Source: Aralia elata
Taxonomy: Eukaryota > Streptophyta > Magnoliopsida > Apiales > Araliaceae
DNA: 64,000 nucleotides
Assembly: GCA_034770075.1 (NCBI GenBank)
Contig: CM068386.1
Span: 86,959,265 to 87,023,264 of the forward strand
Direction: 5' to 3'
Shown here: positions 22,535 to 33,866 of the stretch, piece after piece
Position numbering within the stretch: position 1 is the first letter of the stretch
Layout of the letters: every line of letters starts with the position of its first letter
The notes under the pieces: model-generated
Told to the model about the DNA's origin: nothing
What the model saw: the letters and a program-made list of their open reading frames with translations, nothing else
Databases searched by the model: none
Position numbers and translations under genes: made by a program

Positions 22535-22831
22535 ATTGTCATCTCACCCGTGGGGAAGTGAAATGTATGTCTCACTCTGCCAACGCTCCACTAATACTTC
22601 CATCAACTAAGCATCTAATTGGTTACATACATTCGTGTTTGCAACTCCAAAACCCCATTGTTGTAATAATTGTTTATCGGCATTAGTTAAAACCCAAATA
22701 TACAAAGAGCATCCACTCTCATCTGTTCTTGGGGAACAACTAAAATAAGGATTATTCTATACAATAGTAGAAATGTGGTTACCTTGATCCCACAACAGTG
22801 TATTATCGGCTGGTCCGGAATTGAATTCCAT
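22535..22831 (-). pseudogene. PMD protein, N-terminal segment with start codon
   Basis: The ATG at 22831 (minus) opens a reading frame with GPADNTLLWDQGNHIS, the usual PMD N-terminus of the form 'GP.D.S.L..Q..H+S'. The frame continues through two stops, with QQWGFGV and then LMEVLVERWQSETYISLPHG, matching the PMD block 'L+.ALVERW+.ETHTFHLP.GE'. A one-base insertion in a G run follows. Copia B interrupts the gene at 22534 with a duplicated ATTGT, and the gene resumes at 6515. Two in-frame stops, one frameshift and two large insertions show this is a relic. The start choice rests on the conserved N-terminal pattern; no promoter was recognised upstream. Confidence 0.82.
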
Positions 22832-23239
22832 TTTTGTAACTAACACAAATAAAATAAACATATATCAAGAAAACATTGATGCTATTATTATTACATATCA
22901 AAAATAACTAAGAAAACCCTAATTCAAACATTATACTCAAACAGTTTAGTTCTAACCGACCAATAATGTTTCTTTATTGTATACAAAGAAACATTTGTAG
23001 CCAACAAGTCTTTGTATGCAACTTTTTATACAACAACTATGGAGATTGTATACAACAAAGAAGAATAAAAAATATATACATATGACGAATTTATAATTTA
23101 CATGAGTTGGATTTAGCAAATATGTAAGTTTGTAACAAAGATTTGCCGATCTCCTTTTGCTTGGTTGCTTTTCTCTCAAAATCGTCGTGGGTATTTAGAT
23201 CTCATATGAGGAAGAAAGAACAATTACGTATCTGGCACT
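22832..23239. other. Non-coding flank upstream of the PMD start
   Basis: AT-rich DNA. Short open stretches exist but none resembles a known protein. It may contain the old promoter of the PMD gene; no motif is convincing. Confidence 0.5.
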
Positions 23240-23654
23240 GTTTTGAAACCCGGACCGGACCGGTCGGTTCAACCGGAAACTGGTTTAATGTCCGGTCCGG
23301 TTTGACCCAGTTCAATTGATTTGGTTAAAAATCGATATAATCGGTTGACCACTGTTCGAACGGTGGTTTAACCGGTAAAACCGGTGAAGTTGACCCAGTG
23401 AACCGGTTTTTAATTATTTTTTATTTTTTTTTGTACCAAATTTTTTTTAATATCAAAACTAATCATTTTTTAGTAATATTGTAACTCAACTTTATTATGT
23501 TTTAGTTTATAAAAAACGAGATTTTTTAAAATTTTATTAATTACTAATAATATATATTTTTTATATTAATGATGTCACTAGATCAATAACGGTTCGACCA
23601 CTAGTTGAACCAGTGATCCTTTTCCGATTCGATGGCCGGTCCGGGTGTGAAAAC
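23240..23654. mobile_element. Small inverted-repeat (MITE-like) element rich in GGTTCGG/CCGGTTT
   Basis: The left end GTTTTGAAACCCGGACCGG and the inverted right end match at 17 of 19 positions. The interior has repeated CCGGTTYAACCGG-type words and an AT-rich centre. It has no coding capacity and no clear target duplication. This looks like a non-autonomous DNA transposon; the superfamily is undecided. Confidence 0.6.
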
Positions 23655-23681
23655 TTTGGTATCTGGTATAGAAGTTACTCA

Positions 23682-23870
23682 GCGTCCACAGTTTAGTTAT
23701 GCGGAAGGGTGATTTACCTTAAAACGGTGGCGTTTGAATTTTAATTGGGAAGTTACTCAGCGTCTGCAGTTTAGTTCTGCGGACGGGTGATATGAGCAAA
23801 ACGCCTTTGTCTTAATGATATGAGCACCTGGCATACCTAGCATCCACAATTTAGTTCTACGAATGGAGGG
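23682..23870. repeat. Three degenerate direct repeats
   Basis: The segment TTACTCAGCGTCCACAGTTT...GCGGAAGGGTGAT (from 23684) recurs from 23752 and, more weakly, from about 23838. Copy spacing is about 68-86 bp. A further related inverted piece may lie near 23905-23940. Confidence 0.6.
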
Positions 23871-24029
23871 GAGTATTTTGGACAATATTTCCGTCAACAT
23901 AACTAAATTGCGAGCTCCCCCATATTAAACTGCGGATGAGAGGTTTTCCTTACTATTCGATGTGGGAATGGACGACTGAGATCTGTTGTAAGGATAACCT
24001 TATTCTTACAACGTTGGTTATGGATCAGT

Positions 24030-24100
24030 CCCTATATATATGTATATATTATATATATATATAATGTGTATGTGTATACTCATATATACACATTCATCTA
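24030..24100. repeat. AT/GT microsatellite
   Basis: Alternating TA followed by TG/TA repeats around 24030-24100. It is low-complexity and non-coding. Confidence 0.85.
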
Positions 24101-25013
24101 TCTTCACCCATTTGAATTTCAAAGATTGTGTTTGCATCTAAAGTTACAAGCTCCGGAAGTTGTGCAGTTTAAATCAGGTAGTTTGAGTTCAAATTGAAAC
24201 CCAAGTTTTTTCACCAAATTAATTATAAGAAAACTTGAGAAAGAAGATGGAGATTTAGATTTTGATGGTGGAAGATGGTAAGATGAAGGTCACCCGCCAG
24301 ATGAAAGGAGATGAAGAAGAGAGAGAAAGAAAAGGTAAAGAGAAAAAGAAAAAAAGGAAATTAAAGTTCATTTTAAAAAAAAAAACAATTCTAAGTTATT
24401 AATGCAACTTGCATCCATCTCAGTCATGGTCAGCTGATGGGGCTGCATATTTATTTTCCATGTCATTTTCTTTTTTGTTCCACTACGCCGCGTAGGAAAA
24501 AAGAGGTCAATTTAGACATCGGTTTGATTAATTTGACATAATAGGTTGATTGCATATTTTTTTTATAGTTCAGTTGGTTAATTGCAATTTTTTTTAGTTT
24601 AGTATTCTATTACACAAAGTGTGCCAACTTCAATGGGGGTAAATATTATTTTTGCTGATATGTTTCTTATAAGAAATGCTAGTTTTTTTTAACTATTTTG
24701 CTTGATATTTATTGTGCTATATGAGTAATTAATTTTTTTTATTATAAAAATACATTTATATTATATATAGATATGCGCACACACACAAAAGCATCATATC
24801 CTCAAATGCATCGTACCTTTTTATGGAAAAATGTCATGTCGTATCCGTGTCGCTTATCTGTATCATGCCTCATAGTTTGGCAGAATAGTGTACCGACATT
24901 CTAAGAACAGACTGTTTTGACAATGGACAATAGTTTGAAATGCCTGTTACACTTTTCTTTTGCTGAAGGATTTATTGTATCATCTTTCTAACACGAGGAT
25001 TATTTAAGTACAG
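24101..25013. other. Non-coding stretch upstream of the SLC35F exons
   Basis: No gene, RNA or element end was recognised. It ends in a plausible splice acceptor (TACAG at 25009-25013) and may be intron sequence of the transporter gene. Confidence 0.5.
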
Positions 25014-26036
25014 TTGAGTGGATCCACACTGTTCAATCTCTCCCTTCTCACATCTGATTTGTGGGCAGTGGTCATTCGCATATTTTTCTACCGCCAGCAG
25101 GTAATGTTTTCAGACTTATGTCAATGTCAATTTAAATGACCTAAGGTCTGAGCTTACTTTTGATTTTTACAGTTTCTAATCATCTTAATTTGATACGTGT
25201 GCTTTTTTTTCTGTGTTTTTTTCTTTTCCACCTGGAGAATCCCCATTCTATTTTCACTAAGATCAAATCTTCGACTGCAGGTTGACTGGTTGTATTATCT
25301 ATCTTTTGCAACTGTAGTTATTGGTCTTGTCATATATTCAAAAATGTAAGTCCTTTTATTGCTGGTTTATCTTTTATTTTATGTCGCAGATTCTCGATAT
25401 ATAGTTACTTCCTGTGAGTACCCCTAATTGTAGCTATTTTTATTTTTCCTGGTTTGAGAAAAAGAGTTTATCCCCCTATGGTGACTAATGGAAATAAGAT
25501 GAAAAGCCAATGCTGAGTTTCCAAAAAAAAACCCTCAAAAGTACCCAACTAAGCTCCTAAGCATTCTATATTATCATCGTGTGTGGAGTAATAAGATGGT
25601 GTTCATAAGAGGACTGTCAAAGTGTTAATGCAATATTGCTTATCTAAAAACCCGAAGTGGCCATGCAAAATTCAAATGCTTGAGATTGGCATCTTATCAC
25701 TGATTCGAGCATAAAAAAGTGATTAAAAAAATATGAAACTAGTATAATTAGTCAAATTTTACACAACATAATCCATAACTAGTTAGCTTTGTGGAAAAAG
25801 CCAAATATATAATGCCTGTTTTGAGTAAATGATGCATTTCAGTTTTGAATCTTTGATACATTTGTAGGATCTAAGTAATTATCAGAACTTCAGTAGTATG
25901 GCAGTGAAAAGAAGTGCAACTTGTTCTGCTTATTCCTTTGTATGACAGTGAGAAGGATCCTATTCCCATACCACCTCCTGAGGATGGAAATCTTAATACA
26001 CAATACCAACTGCTTCAGGAAGAAAGTGCTTTGTGA
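25014..26036 (+). CDS. SLC35F1/F2-like membrane transporter, last three exons only
   Basis: Three exons join in frame. They are 25014-25100 (LSGSTLFNLSLLTSDLWAVV...), 25281-25345 (VDWLYYLSFATVVIGLVIYS) and 25949-26036 (EKDPIPIPPPEDG, ending EESAL then TGA). All introns have GT...AG ends (25101-25280 phase 0, 25346-25948 phase 2). The last two transmembrane helices and the acidic cytosolic tail match plant solute carrier family 35 member F proteins, ten-helix membrane proteins of the drug/metabolite transporter superfamily. The usual upstream exons (about 250 residues) are not recognisable in the window. Either the gene is a truncated relic or its intron spans the nested elements. No stop or frameshift is seen in the exons, so they may be under constraint. 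Confidence 0.82.
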
Positions 26037-26774
26037 AGTTCAGAATAAGCTCGTCAGTGTTATATATCGAAAATGTAATTGTATCATTTGAACGTACCTC
26101 ACATTATTACTTACATTTCAAGCCTGGGTCCTTTCAATCAACGAGGAGCCAAAAATATGCAGGAAATGTGAACTTTTATTCTCAAATGCTCTATTAACTG
26201 TTCTAGTTGTTCTTAAGAGAAGCATTATATATGTTCGAAATTAAGCAGGAACTAAGGCATGGAGTTGATATAATTAATGGAGAATTTGAGGGTCTCTTCA
26301 TTGCTTCTACAGAACCTTATTTTGATCCCTTAATTGTGTTTTGAAACCCCGTCCTTCTCTCAATATAGTCCTTAGTTACTATTTTATGTAGCACACACTA
26401 TCTGCGTGCAATAAAGGAAAAAAAAAAGAAGTTAAGATATTTGAATAAAACTAGAAAACACAGATGAGAAAAAATAGGGAATAACATAGGGATAAAAAGT
26501 GGGAGAGAGAAAAAAAGTGGTGAATTTATTTTTATTCAAAGATGCGACACAGTTTCATCAAAAAGTAGTTACTTTTTTTTCCTCTTCTTTTATAATAAGA
26601 GATACGTGTTCAGGCAGTTTTATTTTGCCATATTTATTTTCGTAGCAGGATCACCATTTTAGTGTTTTGTATTTTATATATTATCAAGGACGTTTTGGTC
26701 TATCATTTTATTTCATTACATTTCCCCACAATTTTTAATTGACGAACCAAATTAGGTTAATAAAATGTTGGATT
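26037..26774. other. Presumed 3' UTR and non-coding flank
   Basis: AT-rich sequence follows the transporter stop. The first few hundred bases are probably its 3' UTR. No further gene is recognised before the Sirevirus D remnant. Confidence 0.5.
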
Positions 26775-26857
26775 TACCCCTCTCATTTGGCACTGGTTGA
26801 TGAGAAAGATAACTTAATCTCCTTTGTCACAGAGCTGGCGAATACTCAATCTTAAGA
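26775..26857 (-). pseudogene. Sirevirus D, protease-region fragment beyond the Gypsy E insertion
   Basis: The minus strand from 26857 aligns base by base with Sirevirus C around 11615-11715 (for example CAGCTCTGTGACAAAG against CAACTGTGTGATAAAA). It continues the protease piece that stops at 31808, so Gypsy E split one element. It ends abruptly near 26775. Confidence 0.7.
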
Positions 26858-26862
26858 CATTC

Positions 26863-28839
26863 TGATGAGTCAATTTTATACTTATAAATTAATTCTTTTT
26901 AACTTGATGATTTGTGAGTTTTTGAGTAATTTATGTTCTTTTTTATGTGTTTTTATCTTATTAGTATAAAATGCGTCTTTGTATCACTTTTATGTGTTTT
27001 TACTTTGTTTTATAGGGAAAAGAAATAAAATGGTACTTGGATTAATGCAAAGAATTTATCATTAACATAGCAGCCCCTTGGAGCTCAATTTAGTCCTTCG
27101 TCCAACCAATATCTCTCAATGCTCAAAGAAGAAAAGTTGTAAATCTGTTTCTTAGCTTTCCGGAACATCTTGAAACGCCTAAATCAGGGTTCGGATGAGA
27201 GAATTATGACTATTTTACCAACGAACGTCGAAGCTGAATATTCCAGGAAATTACTCGGTTGGACAGATTGACCTCTGGAGCTTCATTTGCGATTTTGATG
27301 GTGTTAAAGTTTTCAAATGAGAATGTGTTCTTCTTGAAGATTTTAGTAGACTTCTCAAGCTTTCCGAAATGGTATGGTGAAAAAAAATCCAAGTTAATTT
27401 GGGCCTCCAAACATTGCTTTTTAGACAGCTAATCTGAATCCCGCCTAGACTAAATTCCTATTCGGACCAGTTGGAGTATTTTGCCATAACTTGAGCTTCT
27501 CAACTCCAAATCAAATGATTCAAAAGCCCAAATTCATTTGAAACTCCAGGGCTACAACTTTCGTTCTTTGTTCAAGGTCCAATTCGGTGGTTTGCTGATC
27601 CAAAATTGGCTTACAAAGTGTTTATCAGTTTAGTTGTTAGATTTGGACTCTTAGCACATCACATGTGCACGTTTTTGGGTGGATTCCTCCTTGTATGGCT
27701 GATGCACATGTGTTGATTGGGTGTTTGATTTTGACTTATGATGATAGGTTAGCACACCATGAGTTCCTATAAATACCAAGTGAAGCTATGCTTGTATTTT
27801 GCTAATTCATACACTAATTCACCACCAATTCTTTGTATCCATTCTCCACATTAGTTTGTTAGTATAGGAGTAGGGAGAGGAAGTAGATCTCCAGGGGGAG
27901 GCTACTCTCTTCTCCATTTTTATAGTTCAAGAGAAAACAAGGGATCAACACTTATGAAGGTCAAGAATCGAAGGCGAAAGCTTGGAGATTGAAGATTGTG
28001 ATCCATAGTGACAGCCAGATGTCAAAACATAGTTTTTCTTCTCTAAACTCTTCTTTTATTTTTGTATTATATTATTGTTGAATATCTTGTAAATTATATT
28101 TTGCATATTTGCTATGAACTCTTCTCATTTCTTTTATTTAGTTCCAAAGGGATGTTGAACTTTATTTACACTATTCATTCCTTATTATATGAAGTTCATT
28201 CTTGATAATCTATTTTAACTGTTGAATGTTATTTGGCTTAACTAATTTAGTTTCTGCAGGATTAAATTGGTTAACTGATATCATCTGCTAGATCAAGGGA
28301 TAGTATTACGTGTAATTGATATTGTTCCTAATCATTGGTAGCAATTAGTGATACATGATTGTGGTCAAGCTTTTGAGTATTGCTATGATTATTGGAAGGC
28401 GAGTTAAATAATCCGAGCTTGTGTGATTATTTCTTGGAATAGTCTAATTTCCTAGATCTTAATGCTACTGTTATATTAAATCTAGAGAGCTTGTTCTAGG
28501 TTATATAATGGGTAGAATCTTGTGAAGAGCTTGTTTCATTGAGTGATAATTAAGGGGAGTTTCGGGTAGCAGAGCTTGTTGTTACCTAGGGCTATTAATT
28601 TCATTGAAGGATAAATATTGCTATGATGAGGTGATATTGAACGGAATAACTAAAATCTTTATTTTATTCTTATTTTGTTTTAGTTAATTAGTTAAATAAA
28701 ATTCCAAACCCCTTTTTTTTGGTTTACAAAGTATAAATTTAGACTAATCATTCTCTGTGGGATCGACTCTTACTTGCACTACTACATTATTATCTTTTGC
28801 AGTAAGGTTTTATTTTTGGGTGCTTGCGACAGTACAACA
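26863..28839 (+). repeat. 5' LTR of Gypsy E
   Basis: 1,977 bp, TGATGAGTCAATTTTATAC to ACAACA. It is the full-length version; bases 27576-28082 are absent from the 3' LTR. Confidence 0.9.
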
Positions 28840-28844
28840 AATTT

Positions 28845-28862
28845 TGGCACTGTTGTTGGGGA
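28845..28862 (+). other. Primer binding site of Gypsy E
   Basis: TGGCACTGTTGTTGGGGA lies five bases after the 5' LTR. It resembles the TGGCGCCGTTGCCGGGGA site of Athila/Tat elements (tRNA-Asp), with several transitions. Confidence 0.75.
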
Positions 28863-29730
28863 ATGATTTTAGTTTTATTTTTGTGCTTTTGTGAACCTTA
28901 TTTCATTTTACCAATTTTCTATCTTAATTTAAACTCGTGTTGCTTTTTAATTTCGCAGGGACTCTTGTTTTATCCACCACGATCTCAAGGTCTCGAATAA
29001 AAAATAAAGAAGTCGGGCTGACGACTATAAATCAAGCGCTACTTGGGAGGCAACCCAAATTTCGCATCCCTTTATCTAATTTTATTTTACTTGAGTTTAT
29101 TTTCATTTAGTTTAATCTTTCGTGTGAGGTTGTTCTGCCTACCAAGCGTCGGGGCGTTGTATCAAAGTCATCAAAGCCAAACATTCTACAGTTCCAGCGC
29201 TCCAAGATTATTGAGATATTTCCAGGGAAGTCCTTTGCATTTGATTCGTTTATTGCTTACATTGAGGACAATGTCAGTTTTAAGTTTGGAGGTAGTATTT
29301 AGTATTTGTATTTTTATTTGTATTTAGTATTTGTGTGTTTTTATAAAAAAAATGTTTTTATATATAAAAAATTATATGATTTTTTTTTAAAATAAAAATT
29401 TAGGATTATTAGTTTTTTGTTTCTTGAGCATTGACTTGATTTAGAACTATGACCAATGATTAAAAAAAATAAAAACTTGATTGAATAAATTATAATTCAT
29501 GAAAAATAGACAAATGTTGCTTAGTCTGTGTGCTTAACTTTTTTGTTAGTTATTATATTTCTTGTGATCCCTAACGCATTTGAGCACTTATACATTTGTA
29601 ATGAACCAGTAATACACTTAGAGAAGGCTTATATATGACCGAATGCTTGTGTGAGAGATCAATAAGCTCTAGAACTCGTTTAAATATCACTCGAAGCAAT
29701 GTAACCAAGTTGATTTTTTGGTCATGTGGT

Positions 29731-29935
29731 GAGTTGAGATGGAGCGTAAAACGCACTCACTCATAAACACATGCTTAGGGGAGATAGAGCGTAAAACGCA
29801 CTCACCTATATAAAATAAAATAAATGAAGAAAGTAATAAATCATAAATCGTGCAATGGGTTGAGATGGAGCGTAAAACGCACTCGCCCATAAGGGTGGAC
29901 TTAGGATGAGATGGAGTATAAAATGCACTTACCTA
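29731..29935. repeat. Four copies of a short palindromic repeat in Gypsy E
   Basis: GAGATGGAGCGTAAAACGCACT recurs at about 29735, 29781 (variant), 29861 and 29906 (variant). Each copy centres on the inverted pair GCGT-AAA-ACGC, which the last copy has lost. The copies lie in the untranslated 3' part. Confidence 0.8.
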
Positions 29936-30332
29936 GAGTCCTTTGATTTTAAAATTTTGAAAATTTATGATTTGCTTATATTTGCGGTGAGTGATGTATT
30001 AAGCATGTAGTTTTTTGAGTTTATTTAGATTTATTTCATAAGGTAATGTGGTTGAATAAGTTCATCCGAGCTATACTTAGTTTAGTGCAAATGGATATAC
30101 ACACACGCACGGAAAGGATCTAAAGCAAGGTATGTCTAACAAATAAATTAAAATCCTAAACATTGCGATATTTTGAAAGTTTTCTAGAGTTATCATGTGT
30201 TGACATCTTTGAGGTCATTGTTCGAACTTTTTGTCTCATTGCTCAAGTTAGATTTCATTAGCAGAGTTTAATTTTTATAATTTATGTTTGTTTTGCTTGA
30301 GGACAAGCAAAGATTCAAGTTTGGGCGTATTT

Positions 30333-31802
30333 GATGAGTCAATTTTATACTTATAAATTAATTCTTTTTAACTTGATGATTTGTGAGTTTTTGAGTAATT
30401 TATGTTCTTTTTTATGTGTTTTTATCTTATTGGTATAAAATGCGTCTTTATATCACTTTTATGTGTTTTTACTTTGTTTTATAGGGAAAAGAAATAAAAT
30501 GGTACTTGGATTAATGCACATAATTTATCATTAACATAGCATCCCCTTGGAGCTCAATTTAGTCCTTCGTCCAACCAATATCTCTCAATGCTCAAAGAAG
30601 AAAAGTTGTAAATCTATTTCTTAGCTTTTCGGAACATCTTGAAACGCCTAAATCAGGGCTCGGATGAAAGAGTTATGACTATTTTACCAACGAACGTCGA
30701 AACTGAATATTCCAGGAAATTACTCGGTTGGACAGATTGACCTCTGGAGCTTCATTTGCGATTTCGATGGTGTTAAAGTTTTCAAATGAGAATGTGTTCT
30801 TCTTGAAGATTTTAGTAGACTTCTCAAGCTTTCCGAAATGGTATGGTGAGAAAAAATCCAAGTTAATTTGGGCCTCCAAACATTACTTTTTAGACAGCTA
30901 ATCCGAATCCCGCCTAGACTAAATTCCTGTTCGGACCAGTTGTAGTATTTGGGTCATAACTTGAGCTTCCCAACTCCAAATCAGATGCTTTAAAAGCCCA
31001 AATTCATTAGAAACTCCAGGGCTACAACTTTCGTTCTTTGTTCAATATCTTGTAAATTATATTTTGCATATTTGATATGAACTCTTCTCATTTCTTTTAT
31101 TTAGTTCCAAAGGGATGTTGAACTTTATTTACACTATTCATTCCTTATTATATGAAGTTCATTCTTGATAATCTGTTTTAACTGTTGAATGTTATTTGGC
31201 TTATCTAATTTAGTTTCTGCAGGATTAAATTGGTTAACTGATATCATCTGCTAGATCAAGGGATAGTATTACGTGTAATTGATATTGTTCCTAATCATTG
31301 GTAGCAATTAGTGATACATGATTGTGGTCAAGCTTTTGAGTATTGCTATGATTATTGAAAGGCGAGTTAAATAATCCGAGCTTGTGTGATTGTTTCTTGG
31401 AATAGTCTAATTTCCTAGATCTTAATGCTACTATTATATTAAATCTAGAGAGCTTGTTCTAGGTTATATAATGGGTAGAATCTTGTGAAGAGCTTGTTTC
31501 ATTGAGTGATAATTAAGGGGAGTTTCAGGTAGCAGAGCTTGTTGTTACCTAGGGCTATTAATTTCATTGAAGGATAAATATTGCTATGATGAGGTGATAT
31601 TGAACGAAATAACTAAAATCTTTATTTTATTCTTATTTTGTTTTAGTTAATTAGTTAAATAAAATTCCAAACCCCTTTTTTTTGGTTTACAAAGTATAAA
31701 TTTAGACTAATCATTCTTTGTGGGATCGACTCTTACTTGCACTACTACATTAATATCTTTTGCAGTAAGGTTTTATTTTTGGGTGCTTGCGACAACACAC
31801 CA
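30333..31802 (+). repeat. 3' LTR of Gypsy E with a 507-bp deletion
   Basis: 1,470 bp, matching the 5' LTR except for one 507-bp internal loss whose junction is at about 31045 with a short shared TTCAA/TTGAA word. A purine-rich tract (AAGTTTGGGCGTATT) lies before it. Confidence 0.9.
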
Positions 31803-32214
31803 CATTCCACAAAGGCTACCTAGTTGAAAGATATAACACCATTCCCTATGGAGCAATAACCTCTCATCCTGCTAGAGTTGTTATCTCCAAAGATAACAAC
31901 ATGTCCATCATTATATTTGAAGTTAGATAGTAGAGCTTTATTACTTGTCATATGCCTTGAGCAGCAACCTTCCAGATACCAGTTGATGAAGTGGTGCTCT
32001 TTTCTTGCAAAATAAATCATATTTCACTTTGATACTCATGCTTGCTTTGGTCTTGCTTGGTTAGTCCTCTTGAGAACCTACATTTGCCTAATCTTAGGCC
32101 TCACATATCCTGAATATGCAACAAATTAACACATAGCAACAATATAACCATAACAATAACATTTATAATAAATAATATAATACATGCTTGTGTGTATGGC
32201 TAAATTCATTCTCT

Positions 32215-33846
32215 TCAAGAACATGTGTGGGATATAAGGACCTCTTGCCTTTCCTCTAGGCTGGTACTTTTTTTTTGTTTCCACATTGTTTTATATTTTT
32301 TAAGTTTTATAGGATAGAAGTCAATTCTACGATTCTTGCCTTGTTGGTTCATAGAGTGAGCATGCACTGACTTTATGATCCTTCGAGACTTAAACGTAGT
32401 GTTAGCTTTACTCTTTGGTTTCTTAAATCCTAAACCAGTATGTGATCCGTTGCATTCTGGGACCACAATCTGATCAGCAGAAATCATAGAGCTTTAAATC
32501 ACAGGCTCTGCTACTTATGTGGATTTCACAAGCACAATGCTTCTATGGAAAGTAGAAGCAATGTTATTGTTAGTTTCCAAAGTTATCCTCACACTACGAT
32601 CTGAGGATAAATCCTCAAATCATAAACGTAGTATGTCAAAATAGCATCTTTCACTAGTGATTAGGGAGTCCATAGAAGAAGAAGACATATTCCATGTAGA
32701 GATGGTTTATTCAAACTCCTAAATCTTGGACTTAAGAATTGACTTTCTTTGTGTTGACTACTCAATGATGCTTCTTAATCTCTTATTCTCTTCCTTAAAC
32801 TTGGAAAGGGAAGGAGTATTTTCTTTCATTGTTTCCACTTCCAGTTGTACACTTTCCCTATCCTCTTGAAGTTGAGAATGGTCATTTGATAACACCCCAA
32901 ACTACTTTATATATTTATGTAACTCAGAGGTTATCACATAAAGTAGTTTTAAGATCAGCAATATCAACATCAGGGAAATCAAAATCAAATACCTCACTGA
33001 TATTAATTTCTTGATGATCAGTGGCTTTGCTTGCAACTGCTTCTATGGCTATAAGACAGAGGTTGTCTATCTTTGAACCTTCATCATCACTGGACTCAGA
33101 ATCTGAGTGACTTTCACTTTGGCTCCATGATCCTTCAACTATCAGTCTTTCTTCTTTACTTCAACAGATGTAATTTCTGATATATAGTTCAGCTCTAGCT
33201 CGTAAGTCAACAGGAAATATAGCTTCTGAACAGTCATTTTATGGAGATTCTTAGACTCTCTAATAGTAGTGATTTTGATATCTCACTTACCAAACAGAGC
33301 TCTCATGAACTTGATGTTAACTTCTTTGTTGGGATAGACTTTCCCATAGGCTCTAAGAGAGTTGAGCAAGATGTTAAACCTCTTATATGTGGCTATGATG
33401 TCTTCACCAGCATTGTGAGTGAACATCTTATATTGCTGAGTGAGGAAAGCTTGCTTATTTTCTTTAATCTCCTCACTGCATTCATTCATAACTAGAAAGG
33501 TTTCCCATACTTTTTTTATTGTTGTGCAGTTGACAACATTCTCAAACAGCTCATCCTCAAGTGTCATGAAAAGGATGTTCTAAGCCCTCTTATCAAGGCT
33601 AACCAACTTCTTTTCATGCACTGTCCATTCTACTCTCTATTTGGTAACTACCTTTTTGGGATCATTAGAAGTAAGCGCAAGCTTGGTAGACACATAAGGC
33701 TCATCCAACTCTATGTCAAATAGTTCATCATCAATAGCATCCATGTATGCCTGTATATGAACTTTTTAGTTAGTAAATTTGTCTTTGTTGCATAAAGTTG
33801 ATTTATTTCCATCACTAAGCTCAGAACTAGTTTTGTTATGTGTCAT
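32215..33846 (-). pseudogene. Gag of Sirevirus D (broken)
   Basis: The minus strand from 33846 shows MTHNKTSSELSDG, then NKDKFTN, and 33567-33283 with EDELFENVVNCTTIKKVWE and TYKRFNILLNSLRAYGKVY. This is close to gag of Sirevirus C (EDGLFEKVVNCTTAKKVWDA; TYERFNVLLNSLRAYGK). The distal part, 32487-32215, has HTGLGFKKPKSKANTTFKSR, matching the C-terminal gag of C. Many stops intervene. Confidence 0.85.
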
Positions 33847-33854
33847 AGATCCAT

Positions 33855-33866
33855 GCTCTGATACCA
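33855..33866 (-). other. Primer binding site of Sirevirus D
   Basis: The minus strand reads TGGTATCAGAGC, two bases after the LTR end CTAACA, the same spacing as in Sirevirus C. Confidence 0.92.

Larger units (their letters stand above)
26863..31802 (+). mobile_element. Gypsy (Athila/Tat-type) element E, coding region deleted
   Basis: LTRs at 26863-28839 and 30333-31802 and a CATTC target duplication (26858-26862, 31803-31807) bound the element. The primer site TGGCACTGTTGTTGGGGA resembles the tRNA-Asp site of Athila/Tat elements. The internal part is only about 1.5 kb. A gag-leader-like stretch passes directly into the post-integrase region (GCGCTACTTGGGAGGCAACCCA near 29036). Gag and pol are gone, so this is a non-autonomous deletion derivative. 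Confidence 0.9.

Noticed and set aside
22952..23179. 75-codon minus-strand frame upstream of the PMD start
   Set aside because: No similarity to the PMD N-terminus or any other family I know; probably chance.
27210..30879. Matching 66-codon minus-strand frames at 27210-27410 and 30679-30879
   Set aside because: They are the same position in the two LTRs of Gypsy E, not a conserved gene.
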